DNA of 64,000 nt, taken from contig NZ_JAKZKV010000007.1 in the NCBI RefSeq assembly GCF_022808675.1, positions 186,001-250,000 of the forward strand, in the 5' to 3' direction. Made by a program: the position numbers and the translations under genes. The notes beneath the pieces are model-generated. The model was not told where the DNA came from and ran no database searches. It saw only the letters and a program-made list of their open reading frames with translations. Every line of letters starts with the position of its first letter. Position 1 is the first letter of the stretch. Below are positions 17,572 through 25,129 of this stretch, piece by piece. This stretch comes from Parabacteroides sp. FAFU027 (lineage in GTDB: Bacteria > Bacteroidota > Bacteroidia > Bacteroidales > UBA7332).

Positions 17572-18513
17572 TCAATGCCCCAGTTCGCTTAAATAACGCT
17601 CTGCATCGATAGCTGCTTTACAGCCTGAACCTGCGGCAGTAATCGCCTGACGGTAAACAGGGTCAGCCACATCACCGGCTGCAAATACTCCAGGAACATT
17701 TGTTTTGGAAGTACCATTCTCAGTAATGATATAGCCTACCTCATCCAGTTTCAGGTATGGTTTGAAAATATCGGTATTGGGTTTATGACCGATGGCCAGG
17801 AAGAAACCGTCGATTGCGATATCCACTTTCTCTTCATCGGCCTGCCCGCGACGTTTTACCAGGTGAGCACCTTCAACGCCATTATCACCAAACAGACCCT
17901 CTGTTTCATGTTCGAAGAGCACTTCAATCTTCGGATTGGTCATCACCCGCTCCTGCATAATCTTAGAAGCACGAAGGAATGGTTTGCGCACAATCAGATA
18001 AACCTTGCTAGCAAGATTGGCCAGGTAAATAGCCTCTTCACAAGCGGTATCTCCACCGCCGACAACGGCAACCGTTTTCTTGCGGTAGAAGAATCCGTCA
18101 CAGGTAGCACAGGCTGAAACGCCCATTCCGGCATATTTTTGCTCATCGGCCAGTCCCAGGTATTTTGCACTGGCTCCGGTCGAAATAATCACAGTTTCGG
18201 TCTCAATCACTTTTTCACCATCAATGGTCACTTTATAGGGAGCTGCTGAAAAATCAACCGCAGTTGCAATTCCCCCACGAACATCTGCGCCGAAACGTTC
18301 TGACTGTTTCTTTAGGTCCTCCATCATTTCTACTCCGGTCGTACCACTCGGATAGCCGGGAAAGTTCTCGATTTCGGTAGTGGTGGTAAGCTGACCACCC
18401 GGTTGAATTCCTTCATACAAAACCGGAGAGAGGTTAGCTCTTCCGGCATAGATAGCCGCCGTAAATCCGGCTGGTCCTGATCCAATGATCAGGCATTTCA
18501 CTTTTTCGCTCAT
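17572..18513 (-). CDS. trxB: Thioredoxin-disulfide reductase
   Basis: Transfers electrons from NADPH through FAD to thioredoxin. The 313-residue protein has the FAD motif GSGPAGFTAAIYAGR at residues about 8-22, the redox-active CATC in ACATCDGFFY near residue 135, the NADPH motif VGGGDTACEEA, and the C-terminal FAD motif GVFAAGDV. Length and order are those of a low-molecular-weight TrxB. It starts 15 bp after the LolA-like gene on the same strand, so the two are likely cotranscribed. Together with ahpC/ahpF and the CoA-disulfide reductase at 52-60 kb it forms part of the cell's thiol defence. Confidence 0.97.
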   Translation of the reverse strand: MSEKVKCLIIGSGPAGFTAAIYAGRANLSPVLYEGIQPGGQLTTTTEIENFPGYPSGTTGVEMMEDLKKQSERFGADVRGGIATAVDFSAAPYKVTIDGEKVIETETVIISTGASAKYLGLADEQKYAGMGVSACATCDGFFYRKKTVAVVGGGDTACEEAIYLANLASKVYLIVRKPFLRASKIMQERVMTNPKIEVLFEHETEGLFGDNGVEGAHLVKRRGQADEEKVDIAIDGFFLAIGHKPNTDIFKPYLKLDEVGYIITENGTSKTNVPGVFAAGDVADPVYRQAITAAGSGCKAAIDAERYLSELGH

Positions 18514-18528
18514 ATTTATTGTCTCTGA

Positions 18529-19176
18529 TTATCTTAAATCAATTACTTCAGCTTTAGGGTACTGTTTTTTATTGAAAACAAACAGGTTGTCAGCATGATT
18601 CAAGCCGCTTTTGTAGTTTTTAATCGTAATCAGCTGGCTGCTCTGATTTTTATTCTGGATAAAGATAGAAGTCAGTGTGTGTTGGTTTTTATCAATCTGG
18701 ACAGTGATTTTTTCAATCTCCTTTTTGGTATTCGCAGGAATCAGGTCAACTACATCTACCGATTTTCCACCCACCTTCTTCTCGCCTGAATATTTACAGG
18801 TATATCCTCTTTTATAAATCTGGAACAGGACTGTTGGATTAATCGCATCCAATTCAGCAGGAGTCGGGGTAGAAAGATTGACTTCGTCACTTTCTTTATT
18901 AAGCACCCACTGGTTCTTTCCGTCAAACCACATCTCCACATCCTCGGAGGTATATTTGAATTTATTACCTTTCATAATCACCTTACCACTGTAAGACTCG
19001 TTTTGTTTCGCCTTTTTGTTGGTTACTTTTACTGTAAAATCCGCCGAAACCCCTCCCGCCTTTTCATAAGTGGCATGAGCTTCATCCAATACGGCCACTG
19101 CTTTCGGATTTTGTTGAGCTGATAACGAAAAAATAGAGATAATAAATCCCAATACTAAAACTACCTGTTTTTTCAT
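18529..19176 (-). CDS. LolA-like outer-membrane lipoprotein carrier
   Basis: A 215-residue periplasmic protein with a signal peptide ending near residue 20 (SLSAQ). The body matches the LolA/LolB half-barrel: VSADFTVKV, SGKVIMKGNKFKYTSEDVEMWFDGKNQWVLNK, then the paired strands after residue 120. LolA carries lipoproteins from the inner to the outer membrane. No LolB is needed in Bacteroidota, which lack an obvious one, so export details differ from E. coli. It lies between ftsK and trxB on the minus strand. Confidence 0.85.
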   Translation of the reverse strand: MKKQVVLVLGFIISIFSLSAQQNPKAVAVLDEAHATYEKAGGVSADFTVKVTNKKAKQNESYSGKVIMKGNKFKYTSEDVEMWFDGKNQWVLNKESDEVNLSTPTPAELDAINPTVLFQIYKRGYTCKYSGEKKVGGKSVDVVDLIPANTKKEIEKITVQIDKNQHTLTSIFIQNKNQSSQLITIKNYKSGLNHADNLFVFNKKQYPKAEVIDLR

Positions 19177-19265
19177 AATTGACTGTGTGATTTCAAATTA
19201 AAAATTCAGATTATCGGACAAACAATCATCCTATCGGGGATGTTTGTCTGATGTAAATCTTTTCA

Positions 19266-19309
19266 GTTAAAATGGCATTTCCTGACACTTTTTCAGGGAA
19301 TGCCATTTA
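19266..19309 (-). terminator. Intrinsic terminator after ftsK
   Basis: On the minus strand AAATGGCATTCCCTGA pairs with TCAGGAAATGCCATTT with one mismatch across a short loop, followed by a TTTTAA tail. It starts 6 bp past the ftsK stop. Confidence 0.85.
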
Positions 19310-19314
19310 TCGTA

Positions 19315-21765
19315 TTAAAGCATATTCTTTAAATGGTTCTCCAGTTGGACTTCATCGGTCAATAACACCTGACGGGCTTTGCTTCCTTCAAACGGACCAA
19401 CCACTCCGGCTGCTTCCAATTGGTCCATGATACGGCCTGCACGGTTATAACCCAATGACATTTTACGCTGAATGAGAGAGGTTGACCCCTGCTGATGAAT
19501 GACGATCAAACGGGCTGCCTCTTCAAACATCGGATCCCGGTCATTCAAATCAATACCTGCTGCATTGCTACTGCTCTCTTCGCCCACATATTCCGGCAGG
19601 TAATACGCATTCGGATAACCGCGTTGATTCCCAATATAATCGGCAATCCCTTCCACTTCCGGCGTATCGACAAAAGCACATTGCACGCGAATCAAATCGC
19701 TACCCTGAGAGAAAAGCAAGTCACCACGACCGATCAACTGGTTAGCTCCCGGACAATCCAGAATAGTACGTGAGTCAATCATGGACGATACCCGGAAGGC
19801 AACACGCGCCGGGAAATTCGCCTTGATGGTACCGGTAATGATGTTGGTAGATGGACGCTGTGTCGCGATAATCATGTGAATGCCTACCGCACGTGCCAGC
19901 TGGGCAATACGGGCAATCGGCAATTCCACCTCTTTACCGGCGGTCATAATCAGGTCACCAAACTCGTCGATAATCACCACGATATACGGCATATAGCGGT
20001 GCCCTTTTTCCGGATTCAGCTTGCGGTTGATGAATTTATCGTTGTATTCCTTGATGTTACGCACATGAGCCTTTTGCAACAAATCATAGCGGCTATCCAT
20101 CTCAATCGTAATCGACTTGAGAGTATTCACCACTTTGGTTACATCGGTAATAATGGCATCCTCCCCGTCGGGCAGTTTAGCCAGGAAGTGACGCTCGATA
20201 TTTGAGTAGATATTAAACTCTACCTTTTTCGGGTCAACCAGCACAAACTTCAGTTGTGACGGGTGTTTCTTATAGAGCAACGAAGTAATAATCGCATTCA
20301 GACCGACTGATTTACCCTGACCGGTTGCCCCTGCCACTAGCACGTGAGGCATTTTGCAAAGGTCAACCATAAAGATTTCGTTGGTAATGGTTTTCCCCAA
20401 CGCAATAGGCAAATCAAACTTCGTCTCCTGGAATTTGCGGGAGGCAATGATAGACTGCATCGAAACCATTTGCGGATCCTTATTCGGTACCTCGATACCA
20501 ATGGTTCCTTTACCCGGAATCGGAGCAATGATACGGATTCCCAATGCAGCAAGACTCAAAGCAATATCATCCTCCAGGTTTCGGATTTTGGAAATACGGA
20601 CACCCGGTTCGGGTACAATCTCATAAAGCGTGATGGTAGGGCCAACGGTCGCTTTGATGGAGCTGATTTTAATGCCGTAGTTTTCCAGCGTTTCGATAAT
20701 GCGGTTTTTATTGGCCGACTGTTCTTCCATATTGATGGGCAGATCAGCATTATCGTAACGTCTCAGCAACTCAACGGACGGGTATTTGTAGTTGGACAAA
20801 TCCAGAGTCGGGTCATAGGTTCCCAACGAATCGCCATCCCACACATCATCGTCGGTCGCATTGCGCTCAACAATAAAATCAGGATCCTCCTCTCCTGCCT
20901 GTGGCAAAACAGTCTCTTCCTGAAAAGGAGCTTCCACCACGAAGTCATCCACCTGCCCCTGGGAAATCCAGGGTTCTGCCATTTCGTCCTCATCCTGCAA
21001 ATCGGGTTTCGGAATATATGCAGGAGGCTGAACGACAGAAGCCGGAGCTGCTTTTTCCTCCGCAACCGGTTGTGAAAACACAGATTCTGAAGCTGCAGCT
21101 TCCTGTGGTGCCTCTTTTTTATCTCTTTTGGGAATAAAAGAGAGCCCAAAAATCTTACGGAGGAAGGGTATGGTATCGGCATTTACCACGATTAACGCCA
21201 AAAGGAAAGTAAAAACAATGATCAGACAGGTTCCAATCCAGCCCACATTCGCCTGAAGCAATTCGCTCATATAAAATCCATGAGAACCGCCAAGATACAG
21301 GAACGAACTGTCCGTGGTATCCACAAAAAAGAAACCGAAAAACAGAGAGCCCCAAATCAGTCCGACCGTACTAAATGCAAAATGCCTGAAGAGGCGAAAC
21401 TGTTGGGCTTTCATCAGATTTAGCGACGTGAGCGCCAGAAAATATACTAAAAAGAAAGAAGAAACGCCGAAAGTCCGGTTCAGGAAAAAATTAGACAGGA
21501 ATGCGCCACTGGAACCCGCCCAGTTTTCAATGCCGTTTTTCACTTTTATCAATTCAAACAACGTCTTATTTTCCAGTTTACTTTGGTCAGCAGCACCGGT
21601 ATAGAAGAAGGAGATGAATGACACTATTAACAGTACATCAAACACGAACAGCAATAAGCCTATCACAAAATGTGTAATCTCACTGTTGCATAACTGTTTA
21701 ATCTTATCGACAAGCGGTGGTACCTGAGCTGTAACCGCTTTTTTTTCGGGTTTCTTTTTGGCCAT
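19315..21765 (-). CDS. ftsK: DNA translocase FtsK/SpoIIIE
   Basis: Septal DNA pump that clears the chromosome termini during division. The 816-residue protein has four N-terminal membrane segments (residues about 25-200), a shorter-than-E. coli acidic linker (about 215-340), and the motor: Walker A GATGQGKSVGLNA, Walker B YIVVIIDEFGDL, then RPSTNIITGTIKANFPAR. The C-terminal gamma winged helix that reads polar DNA signals is present (about residues 745-816). The gene has a TACCTTTG -7-like element at 21787-21794 on the minus strand. Confidence 0.96.
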   Translation of the reverse strand: MAKKKPEKKAVTAQVPPLVDKIKQLCNSEITHFVIGLLLFVFDVLLIVSFISFFYTGAADQSKLENKTLFELIKVKNGIENWAGSSGAFLSNFFLNRTFGVSSFFLVYFLALTSLNLMKAQQFRLFRHFAFSTVGLIWGSLFFGFFFVDTTDSSFLYLGGSHGFYMSELLQANVGWIGTCLIIVFTFLLALIVVNADTIPFLRKIFGLSFIPKRDKKEAPQEAAASESVFSQPVAEEKAAPASVVQPPAYIPKPDLQDEDEMAEPWISQGQVDDFVVEAPFQEETVLPQAGEEDPDFIVERNATDDDVWDGDSLGTYDPTLDLSNYKYPSVELLRRYDNADLPINMEEQSANKNRIIETLENYGIKISSIKATVGPTITLYEIVPEPGVRISKIRNLEDDIALSLAALGIRIIAPIPGKGTIGIEVPNKDPQMVSMQSIIASRKFQETKFDLPIALGKTITNEIFMVDLCKMPHVLVAGATGQGKSVGLNAIITSLLYKKHPSQLKFVLVDPKKVEFNIYSNIERHFLAKLPDGEDAIITDVTKVVNTLKSITIEMDSRYDLLQKAHVRNIKEYNDKFINRKLNPEKGHRYMPYIVVIIDEFGDLIMTAGKEVELPIARIAQLARAVGIHMIIATQRPSTNIITGTIKANFPARVAFRVSSMIDSRTILDCPGANQLIGRGDLLFSQGSDLIRVQCAFVDTPEVEGIADYIGNQRGYPNAYYLPEYVGEESSSNAAGIDLNDRDPMFEEAARLIVIHQQGSTSLIQRKMSLGYNRAGRIMDQLEAAGVVGPFEGSKARQVLLTDEVQLENHLKNML

Positions 21766-21890
21766 AATAATCCTTAATTAACCTCACAAAGGTAAAAAAA
21801 ACAACGAAATACCAACTATCGCGCCCCCGATTTATCTGTTAAAAATCGGAGGATAGAAATTGGTTGTATTCCGCAGGTCGGGTTGGTTTA

Positions 21891-21945
21891 GAGACAGAAA
21901 AACGGGAATGTCTTGTTTTCAAGAACATCCCCGTTTTATTGTCTT
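21891..21945 (-). terminator. Intrinsic terminator after the Nfn pair
   Basis: On the minus strand AAAACGGGGATGTTCTTG pairs with CAAGACATTCCCGTTTTT, with one or two mismatches, around a 4-6 nt loop. A T-rich tail follows. Confidence 0.82.
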
Positions 21946-21959
21946 GTATGATCGGTATA

Positions 21960-23435
21960 TTACAACGTCCTGGTCAGATATTCATGCATACTGGCAGCAG
22001 CCCTGCGACCGTCGCCCATAGCAAGAATCACGGTTGCACCTCCACGCACGATATCTCCTCCGGCAAACAGATCTTTCACATCCGACTGCATGGTCTCCTG
22101 GTTTACGATGACCGTGCCCCATTTGCTCACCTGCAAGCCTTCGATAGAACTTGGGATCAACGGGTTCGGAGAAACCCCGACACTCACAATCACCAAATCC
22201 ACTTCGATCTCTTCCTGCGCTCCCGGAACCTCTACCGGACTTCTGCGACCGGAAGCATCCGGTTCGCCCAGTTCCATTTTCTGAAGAATCATCGTTTTCA
22301 CTCGACCTTTCTCATCGCCCAGATAAGCGACAGGGTTGTTCAGCGTCAGGAATTCGACACCCTCTTCTTTGGCGTGTTTTACCTCCTCCAGACGAGCCGG
22401 CATCTCCTCTTCCGAACGACGGTAAACAATCATCGCACGCTCAGCGCCTAGGCGTCTTGCAGTACGAACCGAGTCCATCGCGGTATTTCCACCTCCGATG
22501 ATAGCCACTTTTTTTCCGAAGAAAACAGGGGTATCAGAATTCGGATTGGCAGCATTCATCAGGTTCACGCGGGTCAGGTATTCATTCGAAGACATCACTC
22601 CGTTCAGGTTTTCACCCGGAATACCCATGAAGCGGGGCAATCCGGCTCCACTTCCCACGAAGATTCCCTTAAAGCCCATATCGTGAATATCGTCGTAGCT
22701 CAAAGTCTTTCCGATGATGCAGTCGGTGATGAACTCTACGCCCATTTCGCGCAGGATATTTACCTCTACATCTACGATTTTATTTGGCAGGCGGAACTCA
22801 GGAATACCGTATTTCAATACGCCGCCCACTTCGTGAAGCGCTTCGAATACGGTAATCGAGTAACCCAGCTTTGTCATATCACCGGCAAATGCCAGTCCGG
22901 CAGGACCTGAACCGACAACGGCAATCTTAATACCGTTTTTCGGTGCGGTTTCCGGTACAGACATCTGACCGCTTTCGCGTTCATAGTCAGCAGCAAAACG
23001 CTCCAGATAACCAATGGCTACCGCCTCTTTATTCATTTTCTTCGTGTACACGCAGTTTGCCTCACACTGTTTTTCCTGCGGACAAACACGACCACACACT
23101 GCCGGAAGAGCGCTGGTCTCTTTCAACGTGCGGGCTGCGCTGAGAAAGTCGCCTTTCTCAATATATTTTACAAACGTAGGGATATTAATGCTTACCGGGC
23201 AACCCTGCATACAGGTAGGATCTGCACAGTCAAGGCAGCGTTTTGCTTCACACATCGCCTGCTCGGGTGTCAGGCCCAGGTTTACCTCTTCGTTATTGTG
23301 GCTACGGTATTCCGCATCCAGTTCGTTCATGTGAACACGGGCAAGAGCAGCACGATCTTTGGCTTTCATGCCTTTGCGCAACTCATCTCTCCACGCCTCG
23401 TTTCTTCTCTCTGCTATGATTGATTGTTCTGACAT
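21960..23435 (-). CDS. NfnB/GltD-type glutamate synthase small-subunit-like oxidoreductase
   Basis: A 491-residue flavin and iron-sulfur protein of the GltD family. The N-terminal domain has two 4Fe-4S cysteine sets (CLDCADPTCMQGCPVSINIP and CGRVCPQEKQCEANCV); then FAD motif VVGSGPAGLAFAGD and NADPH motif IIGGGNTAMDSVRTA. Paired with the ferredoxin-NADP reductase-like gene just upstream on the same strand and with no large glutamate synthase subunit nearby, it fits NfnAB/SudAB, an electron-bifurcating NADH-dependent ferredoxin:NADP oxidoreductase. It is often misannotated as glutamate synthase. I chose ATG at 23435, which gives the family N-terminus MSEQSIIAERRNEAWRDELR; an ATG at 23483 overlaps the upstream stop by 11 bp and is less likely. 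Confidence 0.88.
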   Translation of the reverse strand: MSEQSIIAERRNEAWRDELRKGMKAKDRAALARVHMNELDAEYRSHNNEEVNLGLTPEQAMCEAKRCLDCADPTCMQGCPVSINIPTFVKYIEKGDFLSAARTLKETSALPAVCGRVCPQEKQCEANCVYTKKMNKEAVAIGYLERFAADYERESGQMSVPETAPKNGIKIAVVGSGPAGLAFAGDMTKLGYSITVFEALHEVGGVLKYGIPEFRLPNKIVDVEVNILREMGVEFITDCIIGKTLSYDDIHDMGFKGIFVGSGAGLPRFMGIPGENLNGVMSSNEYLTRVNLMNAANPNSDTPVFFGKKVAIIGGGNTAMDSVRTARRLGAERAMIVYRRSEEEMPARLEEVKHAKEEGVEFLTLNNPVAYLGDEKGRVKTMILQKMELGEPDASGRRSPVEVPGAQEEIEVDLVIVSVGVSPNPLIPSSIEGLQVSKWGTVIVNQETMQSDVKDLFAGGDIVRGGATVILAMGDGRRAAASMHEYLTRTL

Positions 23436-23472
23436 TGCTGTTATTCGTTTTGTTAAATGTACTTTCCGTGAA

Positions 23473-24264
23473 TTACTCCACATCTTTGTATGAGCCCAGA
23501 CGCATCAGCATTTCATCGAAATCTACCTGATGAGCGTCAAATTCGGGACCATCCACACATACGAATTTTGTTTTTCCTCCCACAGAAATACGACAAGCGC
23601 CGCACATTCCGGTTCCGTCCACCATGATAGTGTTGAGTGATGCCACTGTTGGCAATTCATATTTCTTAGTCAGCAACGAGACAAATTTCATCATCACTGC
23701 AGGACCGATGGTTACACAGAGGTCAACCTTCTCACGCAGAATCACCTCTTCCACGCCCTGGGTAATCAATCCTTTTTTGCCATAAGAACCATCATCGGTC
23801 ATCACGATAACCTCGTCAGAATTCTGTTTCATCTGCTCTTCGAGGATCACCAGATCTTTGGTACGCGCAGCCAACACGGTAATCACGCGGTTTCCTGCTG
23901 CTTTGAAAGCTTCCACGATCGGCAACAGCGGAGCAACGCCCACACCTCCACCGGCACAAACTACGGTGCCTACCTTTTCGATGTGTGTCGCCTTACCCAG
24001 CGGACCTACCACATTGGTAATATATTCACCTTCATTCAGCGCGCAAATCTTGGCTGATGAACGTCCTACGTTTTGGATAACAAGCGTAATGGTGCCTTTT
24101 TCTTTATCGGCAGCCGCAATAGTCAGGGGTATACGCTCTCCCAGCTCCCCCACTCTTACAATCACAAAGTGTCCTGCTTTGCGGGAACGGGCAATCAAAG
24201 GAGCTTCAATCTCCAGCTTTACCACCTTCTCCGAGAAGTACTCTTTACTGACAATTTTGTTCAT
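23473..24264 (-). CDS. NfnA/SudB-type ferredoxin-NADP reductase subunit
   Basis: A 263-residue flavoprotein of the ferredoxin-NADP reductase fold. It has the FAD-binding region ERIPLTIAA, the nucleotide-binding motif CAGGGVGVAPLLPIVEAFKAAG near residue 105, and the C-terminal 2Fe-2S cysteine set DGTGMCGACRISV...FVCVDGPEFDAH. This is the small subunit that, with the GltD-like partner downstream, forms NfnAB. Such enzymes balance NADH, NADPH and ferredoxin in anaerobes. A consensus promoter lies 47-77 bp upstream. Confidence 0.88.
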   Translation of the reverse strand: MNKIVSKEYFSEKVVKLEIEAPLIARSRKAGHFVIVRVGELGERIPLTIAAADKEKGTITLVIQNVGRSSAKICALNEGEYITNVVGPLGKATHIEKVGTVVCAGGGVGVAPLLPIVEAFKAAGNRVITVLAARTKDLVILEEQMKQNSDEVIVMTDDGSYGKKGLITQGVEEVILREKVDLCVTIGPAVMMKFVSLLTKKYELPTVASLNTIMVDGTGMCGACRISVGGKTKFVCVDGPEFDAHQVDFDEMLMRLGSYKDVE

Positions 24265-24310
24265 TATGTGTAGTGATTTTACGGAAAAATAGTTTCTAAA
24301 AAAGAACGCG

Positions 24311-24341
24311 CAAAGATAGAGCTTTTATATTTAGGTGCAAA
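24311..24341 (-). promoter_or_regulatory. Bacteroidota-type promoter of the Nfn operon
   Basis: On the minus strand TTTG (24341-24338), 19 bp, then TATCTTTG (24318-24311). Both boxes match the phylum consensus at correct spacing. Confidence 0.8.
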
Positions 24342-24631
24342 AGAAATAATTACAGGGAAATCTTTCAGGAGAAATTTAAAATGGGAATAAATTCCGTAGT
24401 GGCTTACGTTCGGAATACAACTCTGGGGAGTACTCCGAATTGTAGATTTAATTAAGCGGTTGTTTTATTTTCATTGTGATACTTTCCTATATCAAACCCT
24501 GGGCTTATTTTTATTTTTTTTCAGATTTAGCAGATTCAACAACGAGTAGAGGTAAATCTCAGAACACTGTCTTTATACCCTACCAAAACCACACCAAAAG
24601 CATACTATAAATGCCTTTTAAAGTAAGATTT

Positions 24632-24721
24632 CACAGTGATATCACAGTATTGTCACAGTGGTAACACAGTATTATTGCAGTTTTATATAGGACTGTGATA
24701 TCTCTGTGTTACTACTGTAAC
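24632..24721. repeat. 11-bp direct repeats forming a long inverted repeat
   Basis: Five consecutive 11-mers start at 24632, 24643, 24654, 24665 and 24676; the first four begin CACAGT and the fifth TGCAGT. Sequence 24652-24681 then pairs with 24692-24721 in inverted orientation, 23 of 30 positions, across a 10-bp AT-rich centre. It lies in the divergent gap between the Nfn operon and malQ. Confidence 0.8.
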
Positions 24722-24881
24722 TTGAATTTAATGAATACGCTAGTAATAAGCTTAAACCTATAAGAAACTGCGCTAATTGTATAGTAGGACCCGGGACAAG
24801 AAGCGCACCCGGAACGGACAAAAGCTACAGGAGTCAAAATCAGGAGTCATTCACGATAAACTTTTCTACTCTAAAGCAATC

Positions 24882-25079
24882 ATGAAATTCGAGATATTCA
24901 TGATCGCCCTTTCACTCTCTACCCCATTCCACCCAACTAAATCCTTTCATTTATCCCATCCGGTCTATCCATCATCCGCTTATTCAACCAACGACTTTCC
25001 TCCTATGCCCGTTGCAAATACGCCCCATTTTCCAGCAACTCATCCCTTTAACACTCAATTTCATCCTCATTCTCTTTAG
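24882..25079 (+). CDS. Doubtful small His/Pro-rich exported peptide
   Basis: An ATG-started frame of 65 residues lies alone in the gap upstream of malQ. The first 18 residues (MKFEIFMIALSLSTPFHP) are moderately hydrophobic, like a weak signal peptide, and the rest is rich in His, Pro, Ser and Phe with no known domain. There is no convincing ribosome binding site. The composition could result from a T/C-rich stretch. It is listed because no other gene occupies this DNA, but it may well not be translated. Confidence 0.2.
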   Translation: MKFEIFMIALSLSTPFHPTKSFHLSHPVYPSSAYSTNDFPPMPVANTPHFPATHPFNTQFHPHSL

Positions 25080-25129
25080 AATCAAAAAGATTTTCAATAT
25101 ATTTGGGAAAGAACCTAAGAAGACTGACC

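Larger units (their letters stand above)
24265..25129. other. 865-bp divergent intergenic region, Nfn operon / malQ
   Basis: The longest gap in the window. It holds the Nfn promoter (24311-24341), the 11-bp repeat structure (24632-24721), a doubtful small frame (24882-25079), and TATATTTG (25098-25105) with TTTA 19 bp upstream, a plausible malQ promoter. GGAGTACTCC, a 10-bp perfect palindrome, occurs near 24427. Nothing else was recognised. Confidence 0.6.

Noticed and set aside
19215-19250. Second terminator downstream of ftsK
   Set aside because: A bulged hairpin with no U-tract; the better terminator at 19266-19309 already serves ftsK, and this one lies in the LolA-like gene leader.
24777-24881. 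N-terminal extension of the small His/Pro-rich frame from a TTG
   Set aside because: Arg/Lys-rich and unlike a signal peptide; only the ATG at 24882 is at all plausible.
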